Assembly: GCA_023898785.1 (NCBI GenBank) | Contig: CP060239.1 | Location: forward strand, 124,001-188,000 | Source of the DNA: Rhodospirillales bacterium | Lineage (GTDB): Bacteria; Pseudomonadota; Alphaproteobacteria; Micavibrionales; Micavibrionaceae | Length of the DNA stretch: 64,000 nt | Direction of reading: 5' to 3' | In this document: in pieces, positions 51,270-59,548 of the stretch | Position numbering within the stretch: position 1 is the first letter of the stretch | How the letters are laid out: each line of letters opens with the position of its first letter | Notes under the pieces: generated by a model | Told to the model about the DNA's origin: nothing | The model's database searches: none | Seen by the model: only the letters and a program-made list of their open reading frames with translations | Translations under genes and position numbers: made by a program

Positions 51270-52244
51270 TTGATAAAAGCGGTGATTTTGTCGTGTGCGG
51301 GCGCAGTCTTGTCGGGGGATGAGCGTGCGTTTTTTAAAGAGGCGCATCCGGTCGGGTTTATCCTGTTTGTGCGTAATTGTGAGAGTCCAGGGCAGGTTAA
51401 GGCTTTGTGTGATGAATTGCGCGCTTGCGTGGGCTGGCATTGCCCGATCCTGATTGATCAGGAAGGCGGGCGGGTGCAGCGCCTGAAGCCGCCTATGTGG
51501 CGGCAGTATCCTCCCATGAAAAGCTTTGGTGACAAGGCGCGGGAGGATATGGACGGGGCGCTGGAGGATTTACGGTTTACGATTTTGCAGTTGGCTGAGG
51601 AACTGGTTGAGGTCGGGGTGAATGTGAATTGCGCACCGGTGCTGGATGTTTTGCAGGATGACACGCATGAGGCGATTGGTGATCGGGCATTTAGCAATGA
51701 CGGCCAAGTTGTTGGACGGCTTGGGCTTTCTGTATGTAGGCATTTGCTGGCTGCGGGGATTATGCCGGTGATTAAACACATTCCAGGGCATGGGCGCGGA
51801 AAAGTGGATAGTCACAAGGACTTACCGCACGTTGCTGAAAGTTTGGAAACTCTACAAAAAAATGATTTCGATCCGTTTCGTATCGTTGTTGAAAGTGATG
51901 TTGGGTGTCGTGTTTGGGCGATGGTAGCGCATATTGTTTATGATCAGATCGATAATGAACGCCCGGCATCGGTTTCTTCAGATGTTATTGAGAAGATCAT
52001 TCGGCAAGATATTGGTTTTGATGGGTTTTTGGTTTCCGATGACCTGGATATGGAGGCGCTGGGCGCTTATGGGCCGATTGCAGCTCGTGCGGCGCTCACG
52101 ATTGAGGCGGGGTGTGATGCGGCTTTGTATTGCGCAGGCGATTTGGCGGTGATGGAAAAGATCGTAAAAACTGTGCCTAACCTCTCGCGCAAGGCGCGCA
52201 AACGCTTGCAAAATTCGCTTGGCCGCGCCAGTATGGCGGCATGA
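51270..52244 (+). CDS. nagZ: Beta-N-acetylhexosaminidase NagZ
   Basis: A GH3 protein of 324 residues. The start is probably TTG 51270, since no in-frame ATG or GTG lies upstream; GAAGAG at about 51255 serves as the ribosome site. The catalytic His/Asp motif KHIPGHGRGKVDSHKDLP is present, and the nucleophile region is FLVSDDLDMEALG. NagZ removes GlcNAc from muropeptides in the cytoplasm during peptidoglycan recycling. It overlaps scpA by 4 nt. Confidence 0.93.
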   Translation: MIKAVILSCAGAVLSGDERAFFKEAHPVGFILFVRNCESPGQVKALCDELRACVGWHCPILIDQEGGRVQRLKPPMWRQYPPMKSFGDKAREDMDGALEDLRFTILQLAEELVEVGVNVNCAPVLDVLQDDTHEAIGDRAFSNDGQVVGRLGLSVCRHLLAAGIMPVIKHIPGHGRGKVDSHKDLPHVAESLETLQKNDFDPFRIVVESDVGCRVWAMVAHIVYDQIDNERPASVSSDVIEKIIRQDIGFDGFLVSDDLDMEALGAYGPIAARAALTIEAGCDAALYCAGDLAVMEKIVKTVPNLSRKARKRLQNSLGRASMAA

Positions 52245-53068
52245 ACGACATTGCGATTCAAAATTCCGAATTTCAGGAAGACCCGCCGCGTGCCGAAAAG
52301 GTGAGCGAGGCGGATGCATTGTTGCTGAATATCGACGGTTATGAAGGGCCAATCGATGTTTTGTTGGAGCTGGCGCGCAACCAAAAGGTTGATCTGTTGC
52401 AAGTGTCGATTTTGCAGTTGGTGCGCCAGTATCTAAGCTTTATGGAGCGAGCCAAGGAACTTAACCTTGATCTGGCGGCGGAATATCTGGTGATGGCGGC
52501 GTGGTTGGCTTATCTGAAATCGCGCCTGCTTTTACCTCGTGAAAACAATGAGGTTGATCCGAGTGCGGAAGAAATGGCTGAGGCTTTGCAATTCCAGCTT
52601 CGCCGCCTTGAGGCGATGCAAAATGCGGCGGATAGGCTGATAGGCCAGCCACAGCTTGGCCAGCAGGTCTTTGCTCGCGGCGCGCCCGAAGGGGTGCGGG
52701 TGCATACGACTACGCGCTGGGATGTGAAGCTGTATGATTTGCTGAAAGCCTATGGCGATATCAAAAAGCGGATTGAAGGACAAAGTTACGATTTGCCGAC
52801 CTTTAACCTGATGAGCATGGAAAACGCGATGTCACGGCTGAGCCGGATGCTCGGGCAATTGCCGCGTAAGGGGATGCATTCGGTGTGGAGCACGCTGGAA
52901 AGCTTTATGCCGGAAGGGGTTAGAAGTAAGCTGTTTGGGCGCAGCGCGCTGGCCTCGACCTTTACGGCCGGGCTGGAGCTGGTTAAGCAAGGCAAACTGG
53001 AGATTAAGCAGGATGGGCTGTTCCGTCCGATTTATATGCGCGGCGTTATTGCAGGGGATAAAGCGTAG
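52241..53068 (+). CDS. scpA: Segregation and condensation protein A
   Basis: A protein of 275 residues with the ScpA N-terminal kleisin region (YEGPIDVLLELARNQKVDLLQVSILQLVRQYLSFM), the AAWLAYLKSRLLLP motif and a winged-helix C-terminus ending QDGLFRPIYMRGVIAGDKA. It is the kleisin of the SMC-ScpAB condensin that organises the chromosome. A second copy of the last 38 nt of its conserved 3' end lies at 53463-53500 beyond a small AT-rich gene, so its tail was duplicated or exchanged. Confidence 0.95.
   Translation: MNDIAIQNSEFQEDPPRAEKVSEADALLLNIDGYEGPIDVLLELARNQKVDLLQVSILQLVRQYLSFMERAKELNLDLAAEYLVMAAWLAYLKSRLLLPRENNEVDPSAEEMAEALQFQLRRLEAMQNAADRLIGQPQLGQQVFARGAPEGVRVHTTTRWDVKLYDLLKAYGDIKKRIEGQSYDLPTFNLMSMENAMSRLSRMLGQLPRKGMHSVWSTLESFMPEGVRSKLFGRSALASTFTAGLELVKQGKLEIKQDGLFRPIYMRGVIAGDKA
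53009..53046 (+). repeat. scpA 3'-end repeat, copy 1
   Basis: Codes for QDGLFRPIYMRGV in scpA. It matches 53463-53500 at 36 of 38 bases; both differences are silent third positions (CAG/CAA and TTC/TTT). Confidence 0.85.
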
Positions 53069-53115
53069 GTTTGCATAATCAGTTAATGGCTGCAAGTTTT
53101 GAAGGGGGGGGGAGG

Positions 53116-53427
53116 ATGAACAAAGCAACATCAATTATAATAACATTAGTAATTCCTATTATCGTTTCTCTAATAAACTTATTCTTTTTTTATATATGTG
53201 TAATTTATTTTATTGACGGGATCTACAGTGATGTTCTTTATACACCAAATTATATTTTCTATTTAAGATGGATATGGTTGATAGTAGTAAGTTTAATAGT
53301 TTTATTTTTAAGTATTAAAGGAGTTTTGCTTGTTGCAAAGCAAGAAAATGAAATGTCTATGAGCAGAGGATATAAATTTATTTTTGCTCCCTTTTGCGGA
53401 GTTGTAGTTTTATGCTTATCTCTCTGA
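53116..53427 (+). CDS. Small AT-rich membrane protein of unknown function
   Basis: ATG 53116 follows a strong Shine-Dalgarno (GGGGGGGAGG); an upstream in-frame ATG at 53071 is less likely. The 103-residue product has three hydrophobic helices (ITLVIPIIVSLINLFFFYICV, WIWLIVVSLIVLFLSI, FIFAPFCGVVVLCL). Base composition is far more AT-rich than its neighbours. It is bracketed by two scpA 3' ends, so it was inserted at the end of scpA. No known family recognised. Confidence 0.6.
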   Translation: MNKATSIIITLVIPIIVSLINLFFFYICVIYFIDGIYSDVLYTPNYIFYLRWIWLIVVSLIVLFLSIKGVLLVAKQENEMSMSRGYKFIFAPFCGVVVLCLSL

Positions 53428-53462
53428 ATATAAATTTTGAACAGACCATTTTCATATATAAA

Positions 53463-53519
53463 CAAGATGGGCTGTTTCGTCCGATTTATATGCGCGGCGT
53501 GGTCGCGGATGATGAATAA
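53463..53519 (+). pseudogene. Second scpA 3'-end fragment (orphan tail)
   Basis: Nineteen codons read QDGLFRPIYMRGVVADDE and a stop, in the same sense as scpA but with a different last five residues. This is probably the original or donor-derived end of scpA left downstream after insertion of the small membrane-protein gene. There is no start codon of its own. Confidence 0.8.
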
Positions 53520-53557
53520 GTCAAGTTTACGCTATGATGAAAACAGGAGTTTGACAT

Positions 53558-53686
53558 ATGGCTCAGATTACGAATGAATTGCTTTATGAGGTGCTGAAAA
53601 AGCTGCAAAGCGATATTGCAGAGCTTAAGCCGATGCGTCATGAAATGCGTGATGGATTTGCGACGATGAAGTCATACTCCGAATGA
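53558..53686 (+). CDS. Possible 42-residue protein with coiled-coil start
   Basis: ATG 53558 is preceded by AGGAG (GGAGTTTGACAT). The product MAQITNELLYEVLKKLQSDI then AELKPMRHEMRDGF looks like the N-terminal coiled coil of a larger family of small helical proteins, cut short by a stop. It overlaps the scpB ATG by 3 bases (ATGA). It could be a remnant, or a leader that couples scpB translation. Confidence 0.4.
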   Translation: MAQITNELLYEVLKKLQSDIAELKPMRHEMRDGFATMKSYSE

Positions 53687-54381
53687 TTGCCATGGATGAA
53701 CTTACCCGCATCGTCGAGGCGTTGTTGTTTGCCAGTGCCGAGCCGCTGGCTACGGCGGATTTGCATGAATATACACCGGATGGTGCGGATGTCGGGGCGG
53801 CGTTGATGAGCCTGAAGCGCGATTATGAAGGGCGCGGGGTGAATTTGGTTGAGATTGACGGTAAGTGGGCGTTTCGCACGTCTGCCGATCTGGCCGAGGC
53901 GTTGGCGATTGAGAAAGAGGTTTCGAAAAAGCTGTCGCGTGCGGCGCTGGAAACGCTGGCGATTATTGCCTATCACCAGCCGGTGACGCGGGCCGAAGTT
54001 GAGAATATTCGCGGGGTGGCGACGCATCGCGGGACGCTGGATGCCTTGATTGAGGCGGGCTGGGTGAAGCCGGGACGGCGGCGTGAAACGCCGGGTCGGC
54101 CTTTGACGTGGGTGACGACGAATGCGTTTTTGGATCAGTTCTCTTTGGAATCGGTGATGGATCTGCCGGGGCTGGATGATTTGAAGGCCTCGGGCCTGCT
54201 GGATCGCCGCCCTGCGATTGAGGCCATTCCGGGCAGTGATGATCTGTTTGCTGGACAAGAGGCTTTGAGCCGCGTAGAACAGGATGCGGATGAGCCGGGC
54301 GAGATTGAGCGCGAAGCGCTGGAAAAGGCCGAGGCTGATTACGAGCAGGAACGCGCCGAAGAGGAATTAGAGGAGATTTAA
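53683..54381 (+). CDS. scpB: Segregation and condensation protein B
   Basis: A protein of 232 residues made of two winged-helix domains (ELTRIVEALLFASAEPLATADLHEY and KLSRAALETLAIIAYHQPVTRAEVENIRGVATHRGTLDALIEAGWVKPGRR). A long acidic C-terminal tail (DEPGEIEREALEKAEADYEQERAEEELEE) follows. ScpB dimers bind the ScpA kleisin in the SMC condensin complex. A second ATG at 53692 is possible. Normally adjacent to scpA; here separated by an insertion. Confidence 0.95.
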   Translation: MIAMDELTRIVEALLFASAEPLATADLHEYTPDGADVGAALMSLKRDYEGRGVNLVEIDGKWAFRTSADLAEALAIEKEVSKKLSRAALETLAIIAYHQPVTRAEVENIRGVATHRGTLDALIEAGWVKPGRRRETPGRPLTWVTTNAFLDQFSLESVMDLPGLDDLKASGLLDRRPAIEAIPGSDDLFAGQEALSRVEQDADEPGEIEREALEKAEADYEQERAEEELEEI

Positions 54382-54385
54382 ATCC

Positions 54386-54568
54386 ATGGCACCGGGACCG
54401 TTACAAATTCTGATCGTTGTCTTGTTGATCTTGGTTGTGTTTGGTGCGGCCCGTTTGCCGATGATTGCCGAAAATCTGGCCAAGGGAATTAAGAGCTTTA
54501 AGCAGGGGCTTAAAGACGATGATGACGTACCCAAGTCGATCGACGATCAATCTAAAAAAGATGATTGA
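54386..54568 (+). CDS. tatA: Twin-arginine translocase subunit TatA
   Basis: A protein of 60 residues with an N-terminal hydrophobic helix (LQILIVVLLILVVFGAARLP), an amphipathic helix (MIAENLAKGIKSFKQGLKD) containing the conserved FG hinge and Lys, and an acidic tail. TatA forms the translocation pore in the inner membrane. The tatABC order is broken by a GNAT gene between tatA and tatB. Confidence 0.94.
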   Translation: MAPGPLQILIVVLLILVVFGAARLPMIAENLAKGIKSFKQGLKDDDDVPKSIDDQSKKDD

Positions 54569-54730
54569 AATTTCCATATTTTATTGATGTTTTTTTGTGT
54601 TTGTGCTTTATCGAGCTAGCTTTTTTATATTAGGAGTAAGCTTATAAGTACGATAATTCGTGATGCGGTTAAATTTGATTATGATTTTCTGTGTGCAGCG
54701 TTTGCGCAAGTAAATCGTGATCATTGCAAA

Positions 54731-55474
54731 ATGGAGCCGGGTTTATACCGGGAAGTGGACGAAATTGCGCCGCGCTGGCAGTTTAATGCGCTGGCTTTGG
54801 GGCGGGAAGTTCCCGGTCTTCGTTCCTATGTTGAGAATCGTTACTGCATTAAAGTGGCGGAGCGGGAAGGGACTCCGGTCGGTGCTGTTTTCGCGTGGCC
54901 GGAGACAAAAAAATTTCCTGGTAGCAGGGCGCGCGTTACGGAAGCTTATCTGGATAATATTGTTGTTTTTCCTGATAAATATCGAGAAGAAGGAATCGGG
55001 ACTGCGTTATTGGACGCGGCTAAAGGCTGGGCTGAGAATGCCGGGCATGAATCTCTATATACGAAGATCGTGAATAAAAATAAGGTGAGCCTTGCTTTTT
55101 ATAAGGCGGTTGGCTTTAGTCCCAGAAGCATTAATTTTGGTGGTTATAATAATAAGGTTTTTGATTCGCATCATGTGATGGGTTTTGAAGGAAGCACGGT
55201 GTTCGAGCCGAATGAAGCTATTGCTGTCGTGTCTAAAAAGCGCTCTTCTTTAAGTTGGTCGAATTTTGAAAGAGAGGCGCATGTTCTTTTTCGCCCCGGC
55301 AGTGGTGCAAAAATGAATCCGAGTTTGTTGAAGCAAGCACAGGCGTGGGCTACAGATAAGGGGATTGAACATATGCTTGTGGAGATTCCGGTTAATGATT
55401 CTAAAAGCGTTGCTTTGTTTGAGGAGGCAGGGTTTACTGCCGATAGTACAAATATGGAGATCCGTTTAGGCTGA
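54731..55474 (+). CDS. GNAT-family acetyltransferase; real start probably ATA 54644
   Basis: The first ATG is 54731, giving 247 residues, but the frame is open upstream and reads STIIRDAVKFDYDF directly after an ATA at 54644. AGGAG ends 7 nt before it, so the natural protein is probably 276 residues. The GNAT core is clear: AYLDNIVVFPDKYREEGIGTALLDAAKGWAE (acetyl-CoA loop) and NKNKVSLAFYKAVGF. A second, partial GNAT-like half follows (LLKQAQAWATDKGIEHML...NDSKSVALFEEAGF), so it may be a tandem fold. The acceptor is unknown. It interrupts the tat operon and ends 1 nt before tatB. Confidence 0.8.
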   Translation: MEPGLYREVDEIAPRWQFNALALGREVPGLRSYVENRYCIKVAEREGTPVGAVFAWPETKKFPGSRARVTEAYLDNIVVFPDKYREEGIGTALLDAAKGWAENAGHESLYTKIVNKNKVSLAFYKAVGFSPRSINFGGYNNKVFDSHHVMGFEGSTVFEPNEAIAVVSKKRSSLSWSNFEREAHVLFRPGSGAKMNPSLLKQAQAWATDKGIEHMLVEIPVNDSKSVALFEEAGFTADSTNMEIRLG

Positions 55475-55475
55475 T

Positions 55476-55766
55476 ATGCTTGATTTTGGCTGGGCAGAGT
55501 TGTTTTTGGTGATGGCTGTGGTGGTGTTTGCCCTTGGGCCAAAGGAAATTCCCGGCCTGATGCGCGGCATGGGGCGGTTGTTCCGGCGTTTCCAATATAT
55601 GAAATATTCGATTTCCCGGCAATTTGATGAGTTTATGGATGCGGAAGGGCTGAACGAGGCGGTGAATTTCGAAGTGCGGCATGATGGGTCATCCGATTTC
55701 GACGAGGCTGCCGAAGATGAGGACGTGATGAAGCCTTTGAAACAGAATCAGGAAGATTTAAAGTGA
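55476..55766 (+). CDS. tatB: Twin-arginine translocase subunit TatB
   Basis: A protein of 96 residues with the TatB N-terminal helix (WAELFLVMAVVVFALGPKEIPGLMRGMGRLF) including the conserved GPKE motif, an amphipathic helix and an acidic C-terminus. TatB and TatC form the receptor for twin-arginine signal peptides. It starts 1 nt after the GNAT gene. A palindromic repeat (copy D) lies between it and tatC. Confidence 0.94.
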   Translation: MLDFGWAELFLVMAVVVFALGPKEIPGLMRGMGRLFRRFQYMKYSISRQFDEFMDAEGLNEAVNFEVRHDGSSDFDEAAEDEDVMKPLKQNQEDLK

Positions 55767-55777
55767 AGCTAAATAAT

Positions 55778-55856
55778 CGTCATTGCGAGGAGGCCGAAAG
55801 GCCGACGTGGCAATCCATCTGCGGAGTTGGATTGCTTCGCTGTGCTCGCAATGACG
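55778..55856. repeat. Palindromic intergenic repeat, copy D
   Basis: Begins CGTCATTGCGAGGAGGCC and ends GCTCGCAATGACG, with inner arms CAATCCA and TGGATTG. It separates tatB from tatC within what is otherwise one operon. Confidence 0.85.
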
Positions 55857-55869
55857 GGAGTATACAAAA

Positions 55870-56643
55870 ATGACTGAAAACACCGCTCAGCCGTTGACCC
55901 ATCATTTGATTGAGTTGCGTCAGCGCTTGATGTGGGTGTTTGGTGCGATGATTTTAGGCACAGGTATATGTTTTGGTTTTGTCGAGCAGATTTACAGTTT
56001 TCTGGTGGCGCCTTTGGCCGGGGCGATGGGCGAGGGTGATAGCCAGCGCCTGATTTATACCGGCCTTACGGAAGCATTTTTTACCTATCTGAAGGTGGCG
56101 TTTTTCGCCGGGATTTTCCTGACCTTTCCGATTTTGCTGGTGCAGATCTGGGGGTTTATTGCGCCGGGTTTGTATGACAATGAACGAAAGGCTTTCCTGC
56201 CGTTTATGGTGGCGACTCCGATATTGTTTTTTGCCGGAGGGGCGGTGGTGTATTATATCGTGTTGCCGATGGCCTGGCCGTTTTTCCTGTCCTTCCAGAC
56301 GAGCGCAGAGGAAACCGCGCTGCCGATTCAGCTTGAGGCGCGGGTGAGTGAGTATCTTGATTTGATTATGACGCTGATTTTTGCGTTTGGCCTGTGTTTT
56401 CAGCTTCCGGTCGCGTTGACGCTGATGGGGAAGGCGGGGCTGGTGAGCGCTGAGTGGCTGGCGTCTAAACGCAAATATGCGCTGATCATTACATTTATTG
56501 TGGCTGCTTTTATCACACCGCCGGATGTGATTAGCCAAATTCTGCTGGCTGTGCCAATATTGGGGCTGTACGAACTTTCAATTTTTCTTATCCGTCATGC
56601 CGCAAAGAAAAGCTCCGCAAAAACTCTATCAGAGCCGTCTTGA
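55870..56643 (+). CDS. tatC: Twin-arginine translocase subunit TatC
   Basis: A protein of 257 residues with six hydrophobic helices. The N-terminal signature HHLIELRQRLMW and the loop Glu in TGLTEAFFTYLKV are the signal-peptide-binding parts, and FAPGLYDNERKAFLPF-type residues (IAPGLYDNERKAF) follow helix 2. It is the core receptor of the Tat pathway. Its last 47 nt overlap the start of zapE in another frame. Confidence 0.95.
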   Translation: MTENTAQPLTHHLIELRQRLMWVFGAMILGTGICFGFVEQIYSFLVAPLAGAMGEGDSQRLIYTGLTEAFFTYLKVAFFAGIFLTFPILLVQIWGFIAPGLYDNERKAFLPFMVATPILFFAGGAVVYYIVLPMAWPFFLSFQTSAEETALPIQLEARVSEYLDLIMTLIFAFGLCFQLPVALTLMGKAGLVSAEWLASKRKYALIITFIVAAFITPPDVISQILLAVPILGLYELSIFLIRHAAKKSSAKTLSEPS

Positions 56644-57733
56644 TGAAGGCATCTTAAAGCCTGATCCTGCACAGCAAAGGGCCGTGAAGTCGCTGGAGCG
56701 GCTTTATTGGGAGTTGGTGGAGATTTCCGAGCATTCTGCGGCTTGCCGGGGGTGGCGGGCTATTAAGGAGAAAATTCCGTTTTTGAATACGGCGCCGGGT
56801 CCGGCGCGCGGGTTGTATATGTATGGCGGGGTGGGGCGCGGCAAATCGATGCTGATGGATTTGTTTTATGATTGCTTGCCCAACAGCATTCCGAAAAGGC
56901 GGGTGCATTTTCATGCCTTTATGCTTGAATTGCATGATTATCACCATGCGCGGCGCAATAGCGCGGATGTGTGCGAGGGGATGGATGGGATCTTACCGCT
57001 GTTCGCAGAGCGGATTGTCGAGCGGGCGCGGGTGCTGTGTTTTGATGAATTTCACGTGACCGATGTCGCCGATGCCATGATTTTGGGGCGGCTCTTCCGC
57101 CATTTGTTTGAGCGTGGCGTGGTGGTGGTGGCGACGAGTAACTGGGAGCCTGATCGTCTTTATGAGGGCGGTTTGCAGCGCGATCGTTTTTTGCCGTTTA
57201 TTGCGCTGCTTAAAGAAAAAATGGAAGTTTTGTACCTGGATAGCTCGACGGATTATCGCACTAAATTCCTGGCGCAGGAAGGGACGTATTTCTGGCCGCT
57301 GGGCCATGAGACGATGCGTCATGCCAATACGGTGTTTAACGGTCTAACGGATAATGCTTTGCCTGATACGGATATGTTGGAGGTCAAGGGGCGTACAATT
57401 CGGGTGGATGCGGTTGCGCGTGGCGTTGCACGATTTTCTTTTGCGCAGTTGTGTGAACAGCCGCACGGGGCGGAGGATTATCTGGAGATTACCAACAATT
57501 ACCATACGGTGTTTGTCGAGGGGGTTCCGACGCTGGGTTACGACCGGCGCAATGAAGCCAAGCGGCTTATGATTTTAATTGATACGCTTTATGAGGCCGG
57601 GACGAAGTTGGTGATGACGGCTGATGCCCTGCCTGACGAACTTTACCGAGGGCATGATTACGCGTTTGAATTTAAACGCACGGTATCGCGGTTGCAGGAG
57701 ATGCAAAGCGCAGAGTATTTGAGGCGCGGATAA
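56597..57733 (+). CDS. zapE: AFG1-like ATPase ZapE
   Basis: A P-loop ATPase of 378 residues. Walker A reads YGGVGRGKSMLMDLF (about residues 73-87), Walker B reads VLCFDEFHVTD, and FRPDRLYE-like GLQRDRFLPF follows. The N-terminal LYQSRLDEGILKPDPAQ matches family starts, so ATG 56597 is accepted despite its 47-nt overlap with tatC. ZapE/AFG1 proteins act in division-ring stability and protein quality control at the membrane. Confidence 0.93.
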   Translation: MPQRKAPQKLYQSRLDEGILKPDPAQQRAVKSLERLYWELVEISEHSAACRGWRAIKEKIPFLNTAPGPARGLYMYGGVGRGKSMLMDLFYDCLPNSIPKRRVHFHAFMLELHDYHHARRNSADVCEGMDGILPLFAERIVERARVLCFDEFHVTDVADAMILGRLFRHLFERGVVVVATSNWEPDRLYEGGLQRDRFLPFIALLKEKMEVLYLDSSTDYRTKFLAQEGTYFWPLGHETMRHANTVFNGLTDNALPDTDMLEVKGRTIRVDAVARGVARFSFAQLCEQPHGAEDYLEITNNYHTVFVEGVPTLGYDRRNEAKRLMILIDTLYEAGTKLVMTADALPDELYRGHDYAFEFKRTVSRLQEMQSAEYLRRG

Positions 57734-57741
57734 AGCTGATT

Positions 57742-58107
57742 TTAAATCAAGTTTATAGTTCTTCCTTCGACGTGACCTTCATCTGTAGGATTCATTTTAA
57801 ATTTCTGAATATCGGGGTGGTCAGCTAACTTTTGTAATTGTGATTTGTTGACAAAGACGGCGATATGAGATGGCGTATTAGCTGTGGTGTTTTCCCGGAT
57901 GCCTAGCTCATTGAGACGTAATCTAATTCTTGTAATCGCAGCAGCAAAGCTTACTTGATATTGTTTCCTTCTTTCTGTTGTGTCGTCAGATGTTGATTTA
58001 TTTATTTTAGGAGAAATGTACACCGATAGAGGTGTGTTGTGTTTTATACTTTTGGCATTAAATGCACCTCTTACTCTTGAGCCTGCTTTATTTGTGTATG
58101 CTGACAT
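57742..58107 (-). CDS. Small protein of unknown function
   Basis: A protein of 121 residues, more AT-rich than its neighbours. AAGGAA precedes the start on the minus strand. The C-terminal half (PSHIAVFVNKSQLQKLADHPDIQKFKMNPTDEG) recalls the beta-alpha-beta pattern of subtilisin-propeptide (I9)-like inhibitors, but this is a guess. There is no signal peptide. It lies between zapE (convergent) and the DUF2336 gene (divergent). Confidence 0.5.
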   Translation of the reverse strand: MSAYTNKAGSRVRGAFNAKSIKHNTPLSVYISPKINKSTSDDTTERRKQYQVSFAAAITRIRLRLNELGIRENTTANTPSHIAVFVNKSQLQKLADHPDIQKFKMNPTDEGHVEGRTINLI

Positions 58108-58213
58108 TTTGAGTTCCTTTATTTTTATGGTTTTGTGTTTTAAAGCATATTTTTTTATTTTATGTCAATCAAAAATCTAATGCATTTTTGTTCGCCTTCG
58201 TTACACTTGACGT

Positions 58214-59458
58214 ATGATTTTTATGTTCAGTAAATTCTTTGGCAAAACGCCGAAAAGCTATGAGCAGCAGCGCGCGGCGTTGGCCTCGGCGAATGTGAAA
58301 GAGCGGTTGTCTCTGGCTTCGAATACCAAGACCAATAAGGAAATCCTGTATTATCTGGCGGAAAAGGACCCGTCGCCTAAGGTGCGCAAGGCTGTGGCGG
58401 AAAATGAAGCGATGCCGGTGCAGGTGTCGAGCATTCTGGCAGGGGATAGCGATTCCGATGTGCGGCTGGCGCTGGCCGGGCGGTTGGTCGATCTTTTGCC
58501 TGATGTTTCGCAGGACCAGCAAAGCCAGCTTTATGCGTTTGTCGTGCAGGCTTTGGGGACGCTGGCGCTGGATGAGGTGTTGAAGATCCGGGTGGCGTTG
58601 TCTTCAACGCTGAAAGACCATGCGCATACGCCGCCGAAAATCGCCGGGCAGCTCGCGCGGGACGTGGAGCAGCAGGTGTCGGAGCCGATTTTACGGTTTT
58701 GCAGCGCTTTGTCGAATGCGGATTTGCTGGATATTCTCAAAAGTCATCCGGCCAGTTGGGTGATTGAGGCGATCGCCAGCCGGGACAGCGTGAGCGAGGA
58801 ATTGTCCGAAGCGGTGGTTGAAACGCGTGATAGCTATGGTGGGAGCGCGTTGATTGGCAATGACGGAGCGCTTATCTCGGATAATCTCTTGCACCGGATT
58901 GTCGAGATTGCCCGCACCTTGCCGGAATGGCAAAAGCCGATGGCGGTGCGCAAGTCTTTATCGGTATCGATTGCGCGGGATCTGGCGGAATTTGTGGACG
59001 CGTCGGTGCGTGATTTACTGCTCAAGCGTGGTGATTTTGACGAAAATACGACGGAAGAACTGGCGGCGGTGTTTCGCCGGCGCGTGGATTTTGTTGATGA
59101 TGGAGCGGATGAAACGCCGCGTGATAAGCTGGCACGGTTAATACAAGAAGGCGGATTGAATGAGGAGACGATTTCCGATGCGCTGGCGATGCGTGAGAAG
59201 GAATTCGTCGCCGAGGCGATTGCGTATCTTGGCAAAACAACGGCGAGTCAGGTGCAAAAGGTTTTTGATATGGGCGCGGCCAAGCCGATTGTCGCTTTGG
59301 CCTGGCATGCGGGGCTGTCGATGCGATTGGCGTTGGCGCTGCAAAAAGAGGCAGGCCGCGTAAATCCAAAAGAGATCCTTTATCCCAAGGGCGGGACGGA
59401 TTATCCGCTTTCTGAGGAGGATCTGAACTGGCAGCTTGAGTTTTTGGGGTTGAAGTAA
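58214..59458 (+). CDS. DUF2336-domain protein
   Basis: A protein of 414 residues. The opening MFSKFFGKTPKSYEQQRAALASANVKERLSLASN and repeated helical pairs (LAEKDPSPKVRKAVAENEAMP, LAGDSDSDVRLALAGRLVDLLPD) are typical of DUF2336 proteins, common in alphaproteobacteria. The helical repeats suggest a HEAT-like scaffold. Role unknown. An internal ATG at 58223 is an equally good start. Confidence 0.85.
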   Translation: MIFMFSKFFGKTPKSYEQQRAALASANVKERLSLASNTKTNKEILYYLAEKDPSPKVRKAVAENEAMPVQVSSILAGDSDSDVRLALAGRLVDLLPDVSQDQQSQLYAFVVQALGTLALDEVLKIRVALSSTLKDHAHTPPKIAGQLARDVEQQVSEPILRFCSALSNADLLDILKSHPASWVIEAIASRDSVSEELSEAVVETRDSYGGSALIGNDGALISDNLLHRIVEIARTLPEWQKPMAVRKSLSVSIARDLAEFVDASVRDLLLKRGDFDENTTEELAAVFRRRVDFVDDGADETPRDKLARLIQEGGLNEETISDALAMREKEFVAEAIAYLGKTTASQVQKVFDMGAAKPIVALAWHAGLSMRLALALQKEAGRVNPKEILYPKGGTDYPLSEEDLNWQLEFLGLK

Positions 59459-59548
59459 GTGTCCCCAGTGGTTATGCGCCACTGTGGTTTTATTTTTGTT
59501 ATTGGTTTATAAATAAGCGATAGAAATTAAAGAAAGGATTCTCTTATC

